This document shows positions 1-8,473 of a stretch of DNA of 64,000 nt, piece after piece. Below the pieces are notes generated by a model. The model was not told where the DNA came from and ran no database searches. It saw only the letters and a list, made by a program, of their open reading frames with translations. Made by a program: the position numbers and the translations under genes. Numbering within the stretch: the stretch's first letter is position 1; the number at the start of each line of letters is the position of its first letter. Source of the DNA: Planosporangium spinosum (GTDB lineage: Bacteria > Actinomycetota > Actinomycetes > Mycobacteriales > Micromonosporaceae); contig NZ_JBLYUB010000006.1 of the NCBI RefSeq assembly GCF_049999945.1, forward strand, positions 253,884 to 317,883, read 5' to 3'.

Positions 1-1
1 G

Positions 2-91
2 TTCGCCGACTCCAGCCTCCAGTACTGCCCGACCTGCCAGACCGGCGGCAAGCCGCTTGCCGACCGGCGCCTGTCACGCCTGGTTCGGTAG
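2..91 (+). CDS. Fpg/Nei-family DNA glycosylase, C-terminal end only
   Basis: The reading frame that enters from the left edge and stops at TAG 89-91 encodes 29 residues containing the motif YCPTCQTGGKPLADRR. This resembles the second half of the C-terminal zinc finger (second CxxC pair followed by basic residues) of formamidopyrimidine-DNA glycosylase / endonuclease VIII, base-excision repair enzymes that remove oxidised bases from DNA. The catalytic N-terminus lies outside the window, so Fpg and Nei cannot be told apart. The identification rests on the zinc-finger tail alone. Confidence 0.6.
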   Translation, partial: FADSSLQYCPTCQTGGKPLADRRLSRLVR

Positions 92-120
92 CCCACGGAC
101 GCGACCCGTACCCTGTCCGG

Positions 121-1734
121 GTGTACGCACGCCGGGTCTTTCTGCTCGCGTTCGCCGCGTTCTTCCTGATGTCGGCGGCCTGGGCGCTCGCGCTGCCGGT
201 CAACGGCACCTACGACGAGAAGCACCACGTCGTGCGCGCCTACGCGGTCGTGACCGGACACTGGCTGCCCGACGGGCCGGCCAGCGACGGCACCACCTTC
301 GGCGACGAGGGCTTCGACGTACCCCGCAGCCTGCTGCCGGCGAACGTCAACTGCGCCGTCGGGGAGCGGCAGCGGGGATCCGCCGCGTGCCAGCGGCCGG
401 TCGACAGCCGCGAGATCGTCCGGGTGCCCAGCGCCGCCGCGCGGTACTCCCCGGTGTACTACCTGCCGGTCGGCCTGCCCCTGCTGGTGAGCCCGGACGC
501 CACCGGCGTGGTGCTCGCCCGGCTGGTGTCGGCAGCGGTCTCGGCGCTGCTGCTGGCCGCCGCGGTGGTCACCGCCGTGCGCCTGCGCGCGCCGGTGCTC
601 GCCGCCGGGGTCGCGCTGGTCGCCACCCCGATGGCGATGAACCTGAACGGCTCGGTCAACCCGAACGGGCTGGAGATCTCCGCCGGGGTGCTGCTGTTCG
701 TCACGCTCTCGGCGCTGCTGCGCGGCCCGGTGACCCGGCGCCTGCTCGTGCTCGCCGGCGTCGCGGCGGCGCTGCTGCTGACCGTGCGCCAGCTCGGCCC
801 CGTGCTGCTCGCCGTCGACGTGGCCGCCTGCGTGCTGCTGGCGGGCCGGGCCCGTACCCTCGCGCTCCTGCGCGACCGGGGCGCCCGGTGGATCCTCGGC
901 GGCTTCGCGGCCGCCGGCGTCGCGGTGGTCGGCGGCTGGATGGCGGTGTCCGGGGGCGCCGACACGGCCGCGGTCATCTCGGAGCGCGCGGTCCCGGGCG
1001 ACCTGACCGGTCGGATCCTGACCGAACGGGTGCCGTTCTACGTACATCAGATCGTCGGCCAGTTCGGGTACGGGGAGGTGACCATCTCGCGGTACGCGAT
1101 CTACCTGTGGTACCTGCTGCTGTGCGCCGTGGTGGTCGGAGCCCTGGTGCGGGGCGGGTGGCGGCTGCGGCTGGTCCTCGCCGGCCTGCTGGCGTTCTGC
1201 GCGGCGTTCCTGGTCGCCCTGGACGTGCACTTCGCACCGCTGTCCGGCTGGTTCGCGCAGGGCCGGTACGCGCTGCCCACCGCGGTCGGCGTGGTGTTGC
1301 TCGCGGCGCTGGCCTGGCCGGCGGAGCGGGTGGCGGGCCGGTTTCCGGAGCCGGCGCCGGGCCGGTTCGCGGAGCGGGTGGCGGGCGCGCTGGCCGCCGT
1401 CGGGCCGCGGTTGGCGCTCGGGCTGGTGGCCGTGACCGTGCCGCTCCACCTGTACGCGCTCGCCCGGGTGATGACCCGCTTCGAAAGCGGCCTCGACGCG
1501 TCGCTGAATCCGTTCGCCGGGTCGTGGCGGCCGGCCACCGGCCCGGCGGTGCCGTTGCTCGCCGCGGTTGCCGGGCTGGCGGTCCTGCTGGCCGTGATGC
1601 TCATTACTGAGCGTAGCGTCACTGCGGCGCCTGGTACCGTTTCCGGCGAGCTGGATAACGGAAGCGTCACACCGGTCCGACCGGGCGCGAACAGGGGTAC
1701 GGAGACCTCGACAACCGACACTGCGAGCCATTAG
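121..1734 (+). CDS. DUF2142-type polytopic membrane protein
   Basis: A 537-residue integral membrane protein starting at GTG 121. The first helix (residues 5-27) is followed by a large extracytoplasmic loop (about 28-120) with NGTYDEKHHVVRA, then about ten further hydrophobic segments. This architecture, with the conserved NG..DE in the first loop and NGSVNPNGLEI near residue 180, resembles DUF2142 proteins, thought to act in cell-surface glycan assembly as polyprenyl-sugar-dependent glycosyltransferases; no reaction can be assigned. Its stop overlaps an upstream-possible GTG of the following sugar transferase by one base, so the two probably form an envelope-polysaccharide operon. The last 50 residues are cytoplasmic, polar and probably disordered. 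Confidence 0.7.
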   Translation: MYARRVFLLAFAAFFLMSAAWALALPVNGTYDEKHHVVRAYAVVTGHWLPDGPASDGTTFGDEGFDVPRSLLPANVNCAVGERQRGSAACQRPVDSREIVRVPSAAARYSPVYYLPVGLPLLVSPDATGVVLARLVSAAVSALLLAAAVVTAVRLRAPVLAAGVALVATPMAMNLNGSVNPNGLEISAGVLLFVTLSALLRGPVTRRLLVLAGVAAALLLTVRQLGPVLLAVDVAACVLLAGRARTLALLRDRGARWILGGFAAAGVAVVGGWMAVSGGADTAAVISERAVPGDLTGRILTERVPFYVHQIVGQFGYGEVTISRYAIYLWYLLLCAVVVGALVRGGWRLRLVLAGLLAFCAAFLVALDVHFAPLSGWFAQGRYALPTAVGVVLLAALAWPAERVAGRFPEPAPGRFAERVAGALAAVGPRLALGLVAVTVPLHLYALARVMTRFESGLDASLNPFAGSWRPATGPAVPLLAAVAGLAVLLAVMLITERSVTAAPGTVSGELDNGSVTPVRPGANRGTETSTTDTASH

Positions 1735-1919
1735 TGTCGGCCGGTCGTCACCTATCGTCCCCCTACGACATGCCACCCGAGGGGCGCCGTGAGCGATCGG
1801 CCTCTCCAGTGGCGGAATCGACGCTCAGTGATGGGTTGTATGAACGCACGGGCGGGCAAGGGTACCGGTCGGGTAGTCCTCATCGGTCAGCGCACGACGC
1901 GGGCCGGGAGGGCGCCGAA

Positions 1920-3464
1920 GTGACCACGAGCCTGCAACGTCCGGCGAGCGGAGCGAGCCGGAGAACGAGCGTGCGGGAGCTTGACAGCTTCGAGATCATC
2001 CCGGAAGCACCCCAGGCGTCCAACGGGATCCCCCGGTCGGCCTGGTTCCGTACCCGCCGCCGCGCGACCTGGTACCGGTCCTACGCGGTGCTGCTGGTCC
2101 TGTTCGACTACGTGGCCGTCGTACTGGCCAGCTTCACCGCCAGCGCCACCCTCGACCAGGCCACCTCGGGCTTCCAGCAGAACCTGGGGCTGTTCAGCCT
2201 GATCAAGTACGTGCTGCTGCCGCTGGGCTGGCTGGTCGTGATGTGGGCGCACGGCTCGTACGACCGGCGCTACACCGGGGTCGGCACCGACGAGTTCAAG
2301 CAGGTGTTCCGCGCCTCCTGGACGATGATCGCGATCGTGTCGTTTTTGGCGTTCTCCACGAAGACCCAACTGTCGCGGCTCTCCGTGGGTATCGCCCTGG
2401 TCGGCGCCCTGACCTACATCCTGGTCCTGCGGTACGTCGCCCGGAAGCTGCTCTACCTCGCCCGCCGGCACGGCCTGGCCACCCACCGGCTGCTGCTGGT
2501 CGGCACGGTGCCGGAGACCATGGAGGTCTTCACCACGATCACCCGCAGCCCGGAGGCCGGCCTGGTGCCCGTGGGCATCCACGCCACCGAGGGGTACACC
2601 ACGCAGCGGCAGGAGCCGCCGGTGCCGGTCTTCGCCGGGCGGGACGTGGTCGCGCTGGTCCGGGAGTTGGGTGCCGACACGATCGCGGTGTGCGGCTCGG
2701 CCAGCACCGAGCCCGGCGAGCTGCGGCGCCTGGCGTGGCAGTTGGAGGGCACCGGCGTCGACCTGGTCGTGGCGCCGCAGCTGACCGACATCGCCGGCCC
2801 CCGGGTGCACATCCGCCCGGTCGAGGGGCTGCCGCTGCTGTACGTCGAAGAGCCCACCCTGTCCGGGCTGGCCTGGCTGTTCAAGAACCTCATCGACCGG
2901 ATCGTCGCCCTCATCGGCCTGATCGTCGGGCTGCCGGTGTTCCTCGCGATCGCGATCGCGATCCGGATCTCCGACCCCGGCCCGGTCTTCTTCCGGCAGG
3001 CCCGGGTGGGCCGCGAGGGCCGCACGTTCCGGGTCTGGAAGTTCCGGACCATGTACGTCGACGCCGAGGACCGCGTCGCCGAACTGGAGGAGATGAACGA
3101 GACCGACGGGCTGCTGTTCAAGATCCGCAACGATCCGCGGGTGTTCCCGGTCGGCCGGTTCCTGCGCGCCTCGTCCCTCGACGAGCTACCGCAGCTGATC
3201 AACGTGTTGATCGGCGAGATGTCCCTGGTCGGGCCGCGTCCGCTGCCCGCCGAGGACGGCGACTTCCTCGGTGACGTGCGGCGGCGGCTGCTGGTACGCC
3301 CCGGCATGACCGGCCTCTGGCAGGTCTCCGGGCGCAGCGACCTGTCCTGGGACGACGCGGTTCGACTCGACCTGTACTACGTCGACAACTGGTCGTTGGT
3401 GCTGGACCTGCACACGCTGTGGCGGACCGTCGGGGTGGTCCTCCGCCGCAAGGGCGCCTACTAG
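1920..3464 (+). CDS. Exopolysaccharide polyprenyl glycosylphosphotransferase (sugar transferase)
   Basis: Transfers a sugar-1-phosphate from a nucleotide sugar to undecaprenyl phosphate, the priming step of surface polysaccharide synthesis, at the cytoplasmic membrane. Residues about 55-190 hold four or five transmembrane helices, followed by a CoA-binding-like domain. The C-terminal 190 residues are a classical bacterial sugar transferase domain: a membrane helix (DRIVALIGLIVGLPVFLAI), DPGPVFFRQARVGREGR, VWKFRTMYVDAE, SLDELPQLINVL, GEMSLVGPRP and RPGMTGLWQVSGR. The same frame is open back to GTG 1734, but GTG 1920 is preferred because GGAGG lies 8 nt before it and the resulting 514 residues fit the family. 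It lies downstream of the DUF2142 gene in the same orientation. Confidence 0.85.
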   Translation: MTTSLQRPASGASRRTSVRELDSFEIIPEAPQASNGIPRSAWFRTRRRATWYRSYAVLLVLFDYVAVVLASFTASATLDQATSGFQQNLGLFSLIKYVLLPLGWLVVMWAHGSYDRRYTGVGTDEFKQVFRASWTMIAIVSFLAFSTKTQLSRLSVGIALVGALTYILVLRYVARKLLYLARRHGLATHRLLLVGTVPETMEVFTTITRSPEAGLVPVGIHATEGYTTQRQEPPVPVFAGRDVVALVRELGADTIAVCGSASTEPGELRRLAWQLEGTGVDLVVAPQLTDIAGPRVHIRPVEGLPLLYVEEPTLSGLAWLFKNLIDRIVALIGLIVGLPVFLAIAIAIRISDPGPVFFRQARVGREGRTFRVWKFRTMYVDAEDRVAELEEMNETDGLLFKIRNDPRVFPVGRFLRASSLDELPQLINVLIGEMSLVGPRPLPAEDGDFLGDVRRRLLVRPGMTGLWQVSGRSDLSWDDAVRLDLYYVDNWSLVLDLHTLWRTVGVVLRRKGAY

Positions 3465-3519
3465 TCCAGTGGCCAGGCCGTAGGACCTCGATGGAGGTTG
3501 TGCCGGCGCCGGTGCGCGG

Positions 3520-4752
3520 GTGACGATCCCTGCCGTGCGGGCAAACCTCTCGGCCGCGTCGGCCGTCCTGGCGCTGCTGGCCGCCCTCGCCGGTGCGGTG
3601 TACGCGGTGCTGCGGCTGCGCGCCCGGCCCGGCATCGCGACCGCCACCCAGCGGGCCACGTACGAGGTGCTGCACATCGGAGCGCTCGCGGCCGAGCCGC
3701 TGCGGGCCGGGCTCACCGCCGCGGCGGCCGCCAAGGCGGTACGGCACCTGCGTACGCTCACCGGGGCGGCCGGCTTCGCGATCGCCTCGACCGACGGAAT
3801 CCTCGCGCTGGACGGGGTGGGTGACCACCACCGCCCCGAGTTGGAAGCCGCCGCCGCGAAGGTCGCCGCCACCGGCCGCTCCGTCGTGCTCGGCACCGGC
3901 GACCTCCCCTGCGACCTGATGGACTGCGCCGTCCGCGGCGGGGTCGTGGTGGCGATCGACCGGGGCGGCGGCGGCAGCCAGGGCGCGCTGGTCGCGGTCA
4001 GCGACGGGCCCGTAGCGCCCGGGCTGGTCCAGGCGACCGTCGAAACCGCGCGCTGGGTCGCGGCGCAACTGGCCTTCGCCGAGCTGGACTCGTCGCGGGC
4101 CCGCATCGCCCGCGCCGAGGTGCGCGCGCTGCGGGCCCAGATCAGCCCGCACTTCATCTACAACGCCCTCACCGCGATCGCGTCGTTCGTGCGTACCGAC
4201 CCGGAGCGGGCCCGGGAGCTGATCCTGGAGTTCGCCGAGTTCACCCGGTACTCCTTCCGCGCGCACGGTGAGTTCACCACGCTCGCGGAGGAGCTGCGCT
4301 CGATCGACCGGTACCTGACGATCGAGCGGGCCCGCTTCGGTGAACGGCTGCAGGTACGCCTGCAGATCGCGCCCGAGGTGCTGCCGGTCGGACTGCCGTT
4401 CCTGTGCCTCCAGCCACTCGTGGAGAACGCGGTCCGGCACGGGCTGTCGGCCAAGCCGGGCGTCGGCACGGTCAGCATCGTCGCCCGCGACGCCGGCGCC
4501 GAGTGCCACCTCACGGTCGAGGACGACGGCGTCGGCATGGATCCGTCGGTCCTCGCCGGCCCGGCCTCCGCCGACGACGAGGCGGCCGAGGCGGGGCAGC
4601 ATGTCGGACTGAGCAACGTGGACGACCGGCTGCGATCGGTCTTCGGCGACGAGTACGGGCTGGTGGTCGAGACCGCGCCCGGCGCGGGAACGAAGGTGAG
4701 TATGCGGATACCCAAGTTCCATCCGGTCGTCCGGGCCCGGAGCGCGGCATGA
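3520..4752 (+). CDS. LytS-type sensor histidine kinase
   Basis: A 410-residue sensor kinase of the LytS/BtsS class (His_kinase family with HATPase). One N-terminal transmembrane helix (about 10-30) is followed by a GAF-like region (about 50-190). The phosphoacceptor motif QISPHFIYNALTAI places the histidine at residue 211. The ATPase part shows PLVENAVRHG (N box), DDGVGMD and GLSNVDDRLR. The four-base ATGA overlap with the next gene indicates translational coupling with its LytTR response regulator. In E. coli the BtsSR pair of this class senses pyruvate and controls a carboxylate transporter; two acetate-symporter modules lie 5 and 11 kb downstream, but a link to them is inference. Confidence 0.85.
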   Translation: MTIPAVRANLSAASAVLALLAALAGAVYAVLRLRARPGIATATQRATYEVLHIGALAAEPLRAGLTAAAAAKAVRHLRTLTGAAGFAIASTDGILALDGVGDHHRPELEAAAAKVAATGRSVVLGTGDLPCDLMDCAVRGGVVVAIDRGGGGSQGALVAVSDGPVAPGLVQATVETARWVAAQLAFAELDSSRARIARAEVRALRAQISPHFIYNALTAIASFVRTDPERARELILEFAEFTRYSFRAHGEFTTLAEELRSIDRYLTIERARFGERLQVRLQIAPEVLPVGLPFLCLQPLVENAVRHGLSAKPGVGTVSIVARDAGAECHLTVEDDGVGMDPSVLAGPASADDEAAEAGQHVGLSNVDDRLRSVFGDEYGLVVETAPGAGTKVSMRIPKFHPVVRARSAA

Positions 4753-5534
4753 TCACTGACTATCCCCGGGTGGCGCCCGCCTACCTGCGGGTACTGGCCG
4801 TCGACGACGAGCCGCCGGCACTGGACGAGCTGGCCTTCCTGCTGCGCGCCGACCCGCGGGTCGCCGAGGTCAGCACGGCGACCGACGCGACCGAGGCGCT
4901 GCGGGTGCTCCGCGACACCGACGTCGACGTGGTGTTCCTCGACATCCGGATGCCCGGCCTCGACGGCATGGAGCTGGCCCGGCTGCTCGGCCGGTTCGCC
5001 AAGCCGCCCGCGGTCGTGTTCGTCACCGCGTACGACGACCGGGCCGCGGAGGCGTTCGACCTCGGGGTCACCGACTACGTCCGCAAGCCGGTACAGGCCG
5101 ACCGGATCGCCGAGTCGCTGCGCCGGGTACTCGCCGGCCGGCTGGTGAGCGCCCACCCCGCCGTCGCCGGGTACCGTGAGCGGGCCGACGACCCGACGAT
5201 CCCGGTCGAGCTGGCCGGTACGACCCGGATGCTGCCGCGCTCGGCGGTCCGGTGGGTCGAGGCGCAGGGCGACTACGCCCGCCTGCACACCGCCGACGGC
5301 TCGCACCTGGTACGGGTGCCGCTGGCGACGCTCGCCGAGCGCTGGGCCGACGCCGGGTTCGTCCGGGTGCACCGCTCCTACCTGGTGCAGCTCAAGTTGA
5401 TCACCGAGCTGCGGGCGGCCAACGGCGGCTACGTCGTGGTCGTCGACGGCCGGGAGCTGCCGGTGTCGCGCCGGCACACCCGCGAGCTCAAGGACCGGCT
5501 GGTCCGCGCGGCGAAGCAGAACTGGGGCGGTTAG
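4749..5534 (+). CDS. LytTR-family response regulator
   Basis: A 261-residue DNA-binding response regulator. The receiver domain (residues 14-125) shows VDDEPPALDEL, the phosphorylated aspartate D65 in FLDIRMPG, T/S in VFVTAYDD and the lysine of DYVRKP. The C-terminal LytTR domain (about 160-258) contains RWVEAQGDYARLHT, FVRVHRSYLV and the closing VSRRHTRELKDRL, typical of LytTR DNA-binding domains. The ATG overlaps the TGA of the histidine kinase gene (ATGA), which fixes the start. LytTR regulators bind direct repeats upstream of target promoters; no target site was identified here. Confidence 0.9.
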   Translation: MITDYPRVAPAYLRVLAVDDEPPALDELAFLLRADPRVAEVSTATDATEALRVLRDTDVDVVFLDIRMPGLDGMELARLLGRFAKPPAVVFVTAYDDRAAEAFDLGVTDYVRKPVQADRIAESLRRVLAGRLVSAHPAVAGYRERADDPTIPVELAGTTRMLPRSAVRWVEAQGDYARLHTADGSHLVRVPLATLAERWADAGFVRVHRSYLVQLKLITELRAANGGYVVVVDGRELPVSRRHTRELKDRLVRAAKQNWGG

Positions 5535-5546
5535 CGAACGGGACGG

Positions 5547-5597
5547 TCAGAACACCTCGGCCGGGTCGATCACCAGCGGGAACGGGCCTTTCATCCT
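5547..5597 (-). pseudogene. Remnant of a Uma2-type gene (C-terminal codons only)
   Basis: Reading the minus strand from 5597 to the TGA at 5549-5547 gives MKGPFPLVIDPAEVF followed by stop. This closely resembles the C-terminal tail of Uma2 proteins; the intact Uma2 gene in this window ends EPFDLSVDPADVV. No matching upstream coding sequence is visible, so this is probably the last piece of a deleted Uma2 gene. The match is short and could be chance. Confidence 0.35.
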
Positions 5598-5672
5598 GGA
5601 GGGCCGGTCCGGTGCGGCGCCACTTTCCACAGTAACCGTCCACAGGCCGCCTCCGGCCTTGACAAACGCTGG

Positions 5673-6500
5673 TCAGCTCGGCTGGACCGTGATGTTGCCG
5701 CTGCCGGTGCGCACCTTGACGTGGTGGGTGCCGGAGGCGTCGCTCGGTACCCGTACGTCCAGGTCGCCCGAGGAGCTGGTCGCCGATACCCGGTAGGTCT
5801 GCCCACCCGGTACGGTCAGCCGCACGTCGCCGCTGCCGGTGTTCGCGTCGACATCCTGCGCGGTGGCCAGCACCAGGGTGGTGTTGCCCGACCCGGTGTG
5901 CACGGCGGTCCGCGAACCGCGCAGGTCCTTGGCGTCGATGTCGCCGGACCCGGTCTCCACGGTGGCCGCCCCCGTCACGTGGGCCAGCCGCAGGTTGCCC
6001 GAGCCGGCCCGGCCGGTGACGTCGCCGGTGACGTCGGCGACGTCGACGTCACCGGAGCCGGTGCGTACCACCACGTCGCCGGAGGCGCCGTGGATCTGGA
6101 CGTTGCCCGAGCCGACCTCGAGCGTGGCCGAGGCGATACCGCTCAGCGTGATGTCGCCGGAGCCGTTGCGACCGTTGACCCGTACCCCGCGCGGCGCGGT
6201 CACCTCGTAGTCGACCAGGCACACCCGCCCGCACGAGGTGTTGAGGATCAGTGTGTCGCCGCGTACCGAGTCCGTGGCTCCCGGCCGGTCGTCGCGGTAC
6301 CGGACGTGACGTTTCACGTGAATCGTGCCGTCCGGCGACGCGGACACGGTCACCGATCCGGCCCCGCCGGCGATGGTGATCGCGGCAACCCGGTCCGCCA
6401 CCGTCCGCTCGTCGCGGAACTCCTGGTCGGCCATCAGATCACAGCCGCCCAGCAGCCCGACGACCAGTACACCGGCCCCACCGGCAACGATCCTTTTCAT
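5673..6500 (-). CDS. DUF4097 beta-strand repeat lipoprotein
   Basis: A 275-residue exported lipoprotein. The signal peptide ends in the lipobox LLGGC (lipidated Cys20). The mature part is a beta-helix-like series of short repeats built around GSG[DN]: GSGDITL, GSGNVQI, GSGDVDV, GSGNLRL, GSGDIDA, GSGNTTL, GSGDVRL and GSGNITV, spaced about 17-20 residues apart, the hallmark of DUF4097/DUF4098 proteins. A Cys pair (NTSCGRVCL) may form a disulfide. Function in the family is unknown, though such genes often neighbour envelope-stress regulators; here it is divergent from an OmpR-type two-component pair with 165 bp between them. Confidence 0.8.
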   Translation of the reverse strand: MKRIVAGGAGVLVVGLLGGCDLMADQEFRDERTVADRVAAITIAGGAGSVTVSASPDGTIHVKRHVRYRDDRPGATDSVRGDTLILNTSCGRVCLVDYEVTAPRGVRVNGRNGSGDITLSGIASATLEVGSGNVQIHGASGDVVVRTGSGDVDVADVTGDVTGRAGSGNLRLAHVTGAATVETGSGDIDAKDLRGSRTAVHTGSGNTTLVLATAQDVDANTGSGDVRLTVPGGQTYRVSATSSSGDLDVRVPSDASGTHHVKVRTGSGNITVQPS

Positions 6501-6665
6501 GCCCCGAAGTTACGGGCCGACCGGGTGTGCGGGCATCCGGGACACTCCCCGAGTCACCCCTGAACATCTCCCCCGAGTGCCAGCCCGGTTCCCGCGCGAC
6601 CTCTGCACCGAATGTTCACACCAACCGCCGGTCGTCTCCACCGCCACTGAATAGAGTGCGCCGGT

Positions 6666-7358
6666 ATGAGCCAACGTCGAGTACTGGTCGTCGAGGACGA
6701 GCGGACGATCGCCGAGTCCGTCGCCGCCCGGCTGCGGGCCGAGGGGTACGCCGTCGACCTCGCCCACGACGGTCCGACCGCCGTCGCCCGCGCCCAGGCG
6801 CTCCAGCCCGACCTGGTCGTCCTCGACGTCATGCTCCCCGGGTTCGACGGGCTGGAGGTGTGCCGGCGCCTTCAGGCCCACCGTCCGGTACCGGTGCTGA
6901 TGCTGACCGCCCGCGACGACGAGACCGACCTGCTCGTGGGGTTGGCCGTCGGCGCCGACGACTACCTCACCAAGCCGTTCTCGATGCGGGAGCTGGCGGC
7001 GCGGGTACACGCGCTGCTGCGCCGGATGGACAAGCTCGCCCACCCCGCCGACGACCACGACGCCGCGCCGCCGATCGTCATCGGTGACCTGGAGATCAAC
7101 CGGGCTGAGCGGCGGGTCCGCCGTGACGGCGTCGAGGCCCACCTGACCCCGACCGAGTTCGACCTGTTGGTCCACCTGGCGAGCCGGCCGCGCACGGTAC
7201 TGCCGCGCGAGCGCCTGCTCGCCGACGTCTGGGGCTGGTCGGACGCGCTCGGTACCCGGACCGTCGACAGCCACGTCAAGGCGCTGCGTCGCAAGCTCGG
7301 CTCCGACCTGATCCGGACCGTGCACGGCGTCGGGTACGCCCTCGAGGTGCCGGCGTGA
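6666..7358 (+). CDS. OmpR/PhoB-family response regulator
   Basis: A 230-residue two-component response regulator. The receiver domain holds VVEDE (acidic pocket), phosphoacceptor D54 in VVLDVMLPGFDGLEV, T in LMLTARDD and K in DDYLTKPFSMREL. The C-terminal winged helix (about 130-228) shows RRVRRDGVEAHLTPTEFDLL, RTVLPRERLLADVWGW, TVDSHVKALRRKLG and IRTVHGVGYAL. ATG 6666 is preceded by TAGAGT at 6652-6657, 8 nt upstream, with no Shine-Dalgarno, consistent with a leaderless transcript. Its stop overlaps the start of the cognate kinase gene. Confidence 0.92.
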   Translation: MSQRRVLVVEDERTIAESVAARLRAEGYAVDLAHDGPTAVARAQALQPDLVVLDVMLPGFDGLEVCRRLQAHRPVPVLMLTARDDETDLLVGLAVGADDYLTKPFSMRELAARVHALLRRMDKLAHPADDHDAAPPIVIGDLEINRAERRVRRDGVEAHLTPTEFDLLVHLASRPRTVLPRERLLADVWGWSDALGTRTVDSHVKALRRKLGSDLIRTVHGVGYALEVPA

Positions 7359-8377
7359 TGGACTTCCTGCCCCGCCCACTGGACCCGCTGCGCTCGATCA
7401 AGGTCAAGCTGGGCGTCACCCTCGTCGGCGCGGGCGCCGCCGGGATGGCCGTCTTCTGGTACGGCACCGGGGCGTTCCGGCCGCGGACCGCCGCCACCGC
7501 GATCGTCGTCGCGCTCGTCACGTCCCAGATCCTGGCGCACGGGATGACGGCACCGCTGCGGGAGATGACGGCCGCCGCGCGCGCCATGGCGCGGGGGGAC
7601 TACAGCCGCCGGGTCCGCGCGACCTCGCGCGACGAGGTCGGGCAGCTCGCGGCGGCGTTCAACCAGATGGCCACCGACCTTGAGTCGGCCGACCAGCAGC
7701 GGCGCGAGCTGATCGCCAACGTGTCGCACGAACTGCGGACCCCCATCTCGGCGCTCCGGGCCGTGCTGGAGAACATCGTCGACGGCGTCGCCGCCGCCGA
7801 CCCCGCGACGCTGCGGACGGCGTTGACCCAGACCGAGCGGCTGGGCCGGCTGGTCACCGAACTGCTCGACCTGTCCCGTATCGACGCCGGCGTGCTCGCC
7901 CTCGACCTCGACGAGTTCGCGGTCGCCGACCTGTTCGCCGACGTGGTGGCGGAGGCCGAGGTCGCGGCGGCCGCCCGGGACCGGAAGGTGGTGTTCCGTA
8001 CCCAGGTCGTGCCGCCGGACACCACCGTCTACGCCGACCGCGAGCGGCTGCACCAGGTCGTGGTCAACCTGCTGGACAACGCCGTCCGGCACGGCCCCGC
8101 CGACGGCACGGTCACCGTGACCGGCATCGCGGCGGCGGGCGCGGTGACCATCGAGGTCGTCGACGAGGGTCCGGGCATCCCGGTCGAGGAGCGCCACCGC
8201 GTCTTCGAGCGGTTCACCAGGGGAGACCGGTCCACCGGCGGCGGCACCGGTCTCGGCCTCGCGATCGCCCGCTGGGTCGTGGAACTGCACCACGGCTCGA
8301 TCTCCGTCGCCGACACCGGAGCGGCGGAGGGCTGCCGGATCCGGGTCACCCTGCCCGGCCCCGCGACGACAACCTGA
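7358..8377 (+). CDS. HAMP-domain sensor histidine kinase
   Basis: A 339-residue membrane sensor kinase and likely partner of the upstream OmpR-type regulator (TGATG stop-start overlap; an in-frame GTG lies three bases earlier at 7355). Two closely spaced helices (about 15-33 and 45-62) leave almost no extracytoplasmic sensor domain, so the signal is probably membrane- or protein-borne. HAMP (about 62-115: PLREMTAAARAMARGDYSRR) is followed by HisKA with the phosphoacceptor histidine in ANVSHELRTPISALRA (residue 124) and HATPase with VVNLLDNAVRHG, DEGPGIP, FERFTRGDRS and GGTGLGLAIARW. The divergent DUF4097 lipoprotein may belong to the same regulon (inference). Confidence 0.9.
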   Translation: MDFLPRPLDPLRSIKVKLGVTLVGAGAAGMAVFWYGTGAFRPRTAATAIVVALVTSQILAHGMTAPLREMTAAARAMARGDYSRRVRATSRDEVGQLAAAFNQMATDLESADQQRRELIANVSHELRTPISALRAVLENIVDGVAAADPATLRTALTQTERLGRLVTELLDLSRIDAGVLALDLDEFAVADLFADVVAEAEVAAAARDRKVVFRTQVVPPDTTVYADRERLHQVVVNLLDNAVRHGPADGTVTVTGIAAAGAVTIEVVDEGPGIPVEERHRVFERFTRGDRSTGGGTGLGLAIARWVVELHHGSISVADTGAAEGCRIRVTLPGPATTT

Positions 8378-8473
8378 GGCCGGCCGGCCTCCCCGTCCCA
8401 CACCGCACGAGCGCAGTTCGCCGCCCGGCGATCGGCGTCGCTTCATGCTGCCCGAGAACAGGAGTGATGCGCG

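Noticed and set aside
1734..1919. 62-residue N-terminal extension of the sugar transferase
   Set aside because: The extension is low complexity and the internal GTG 1920 has a well-placed GGAGG, while GTG 1734 has none.
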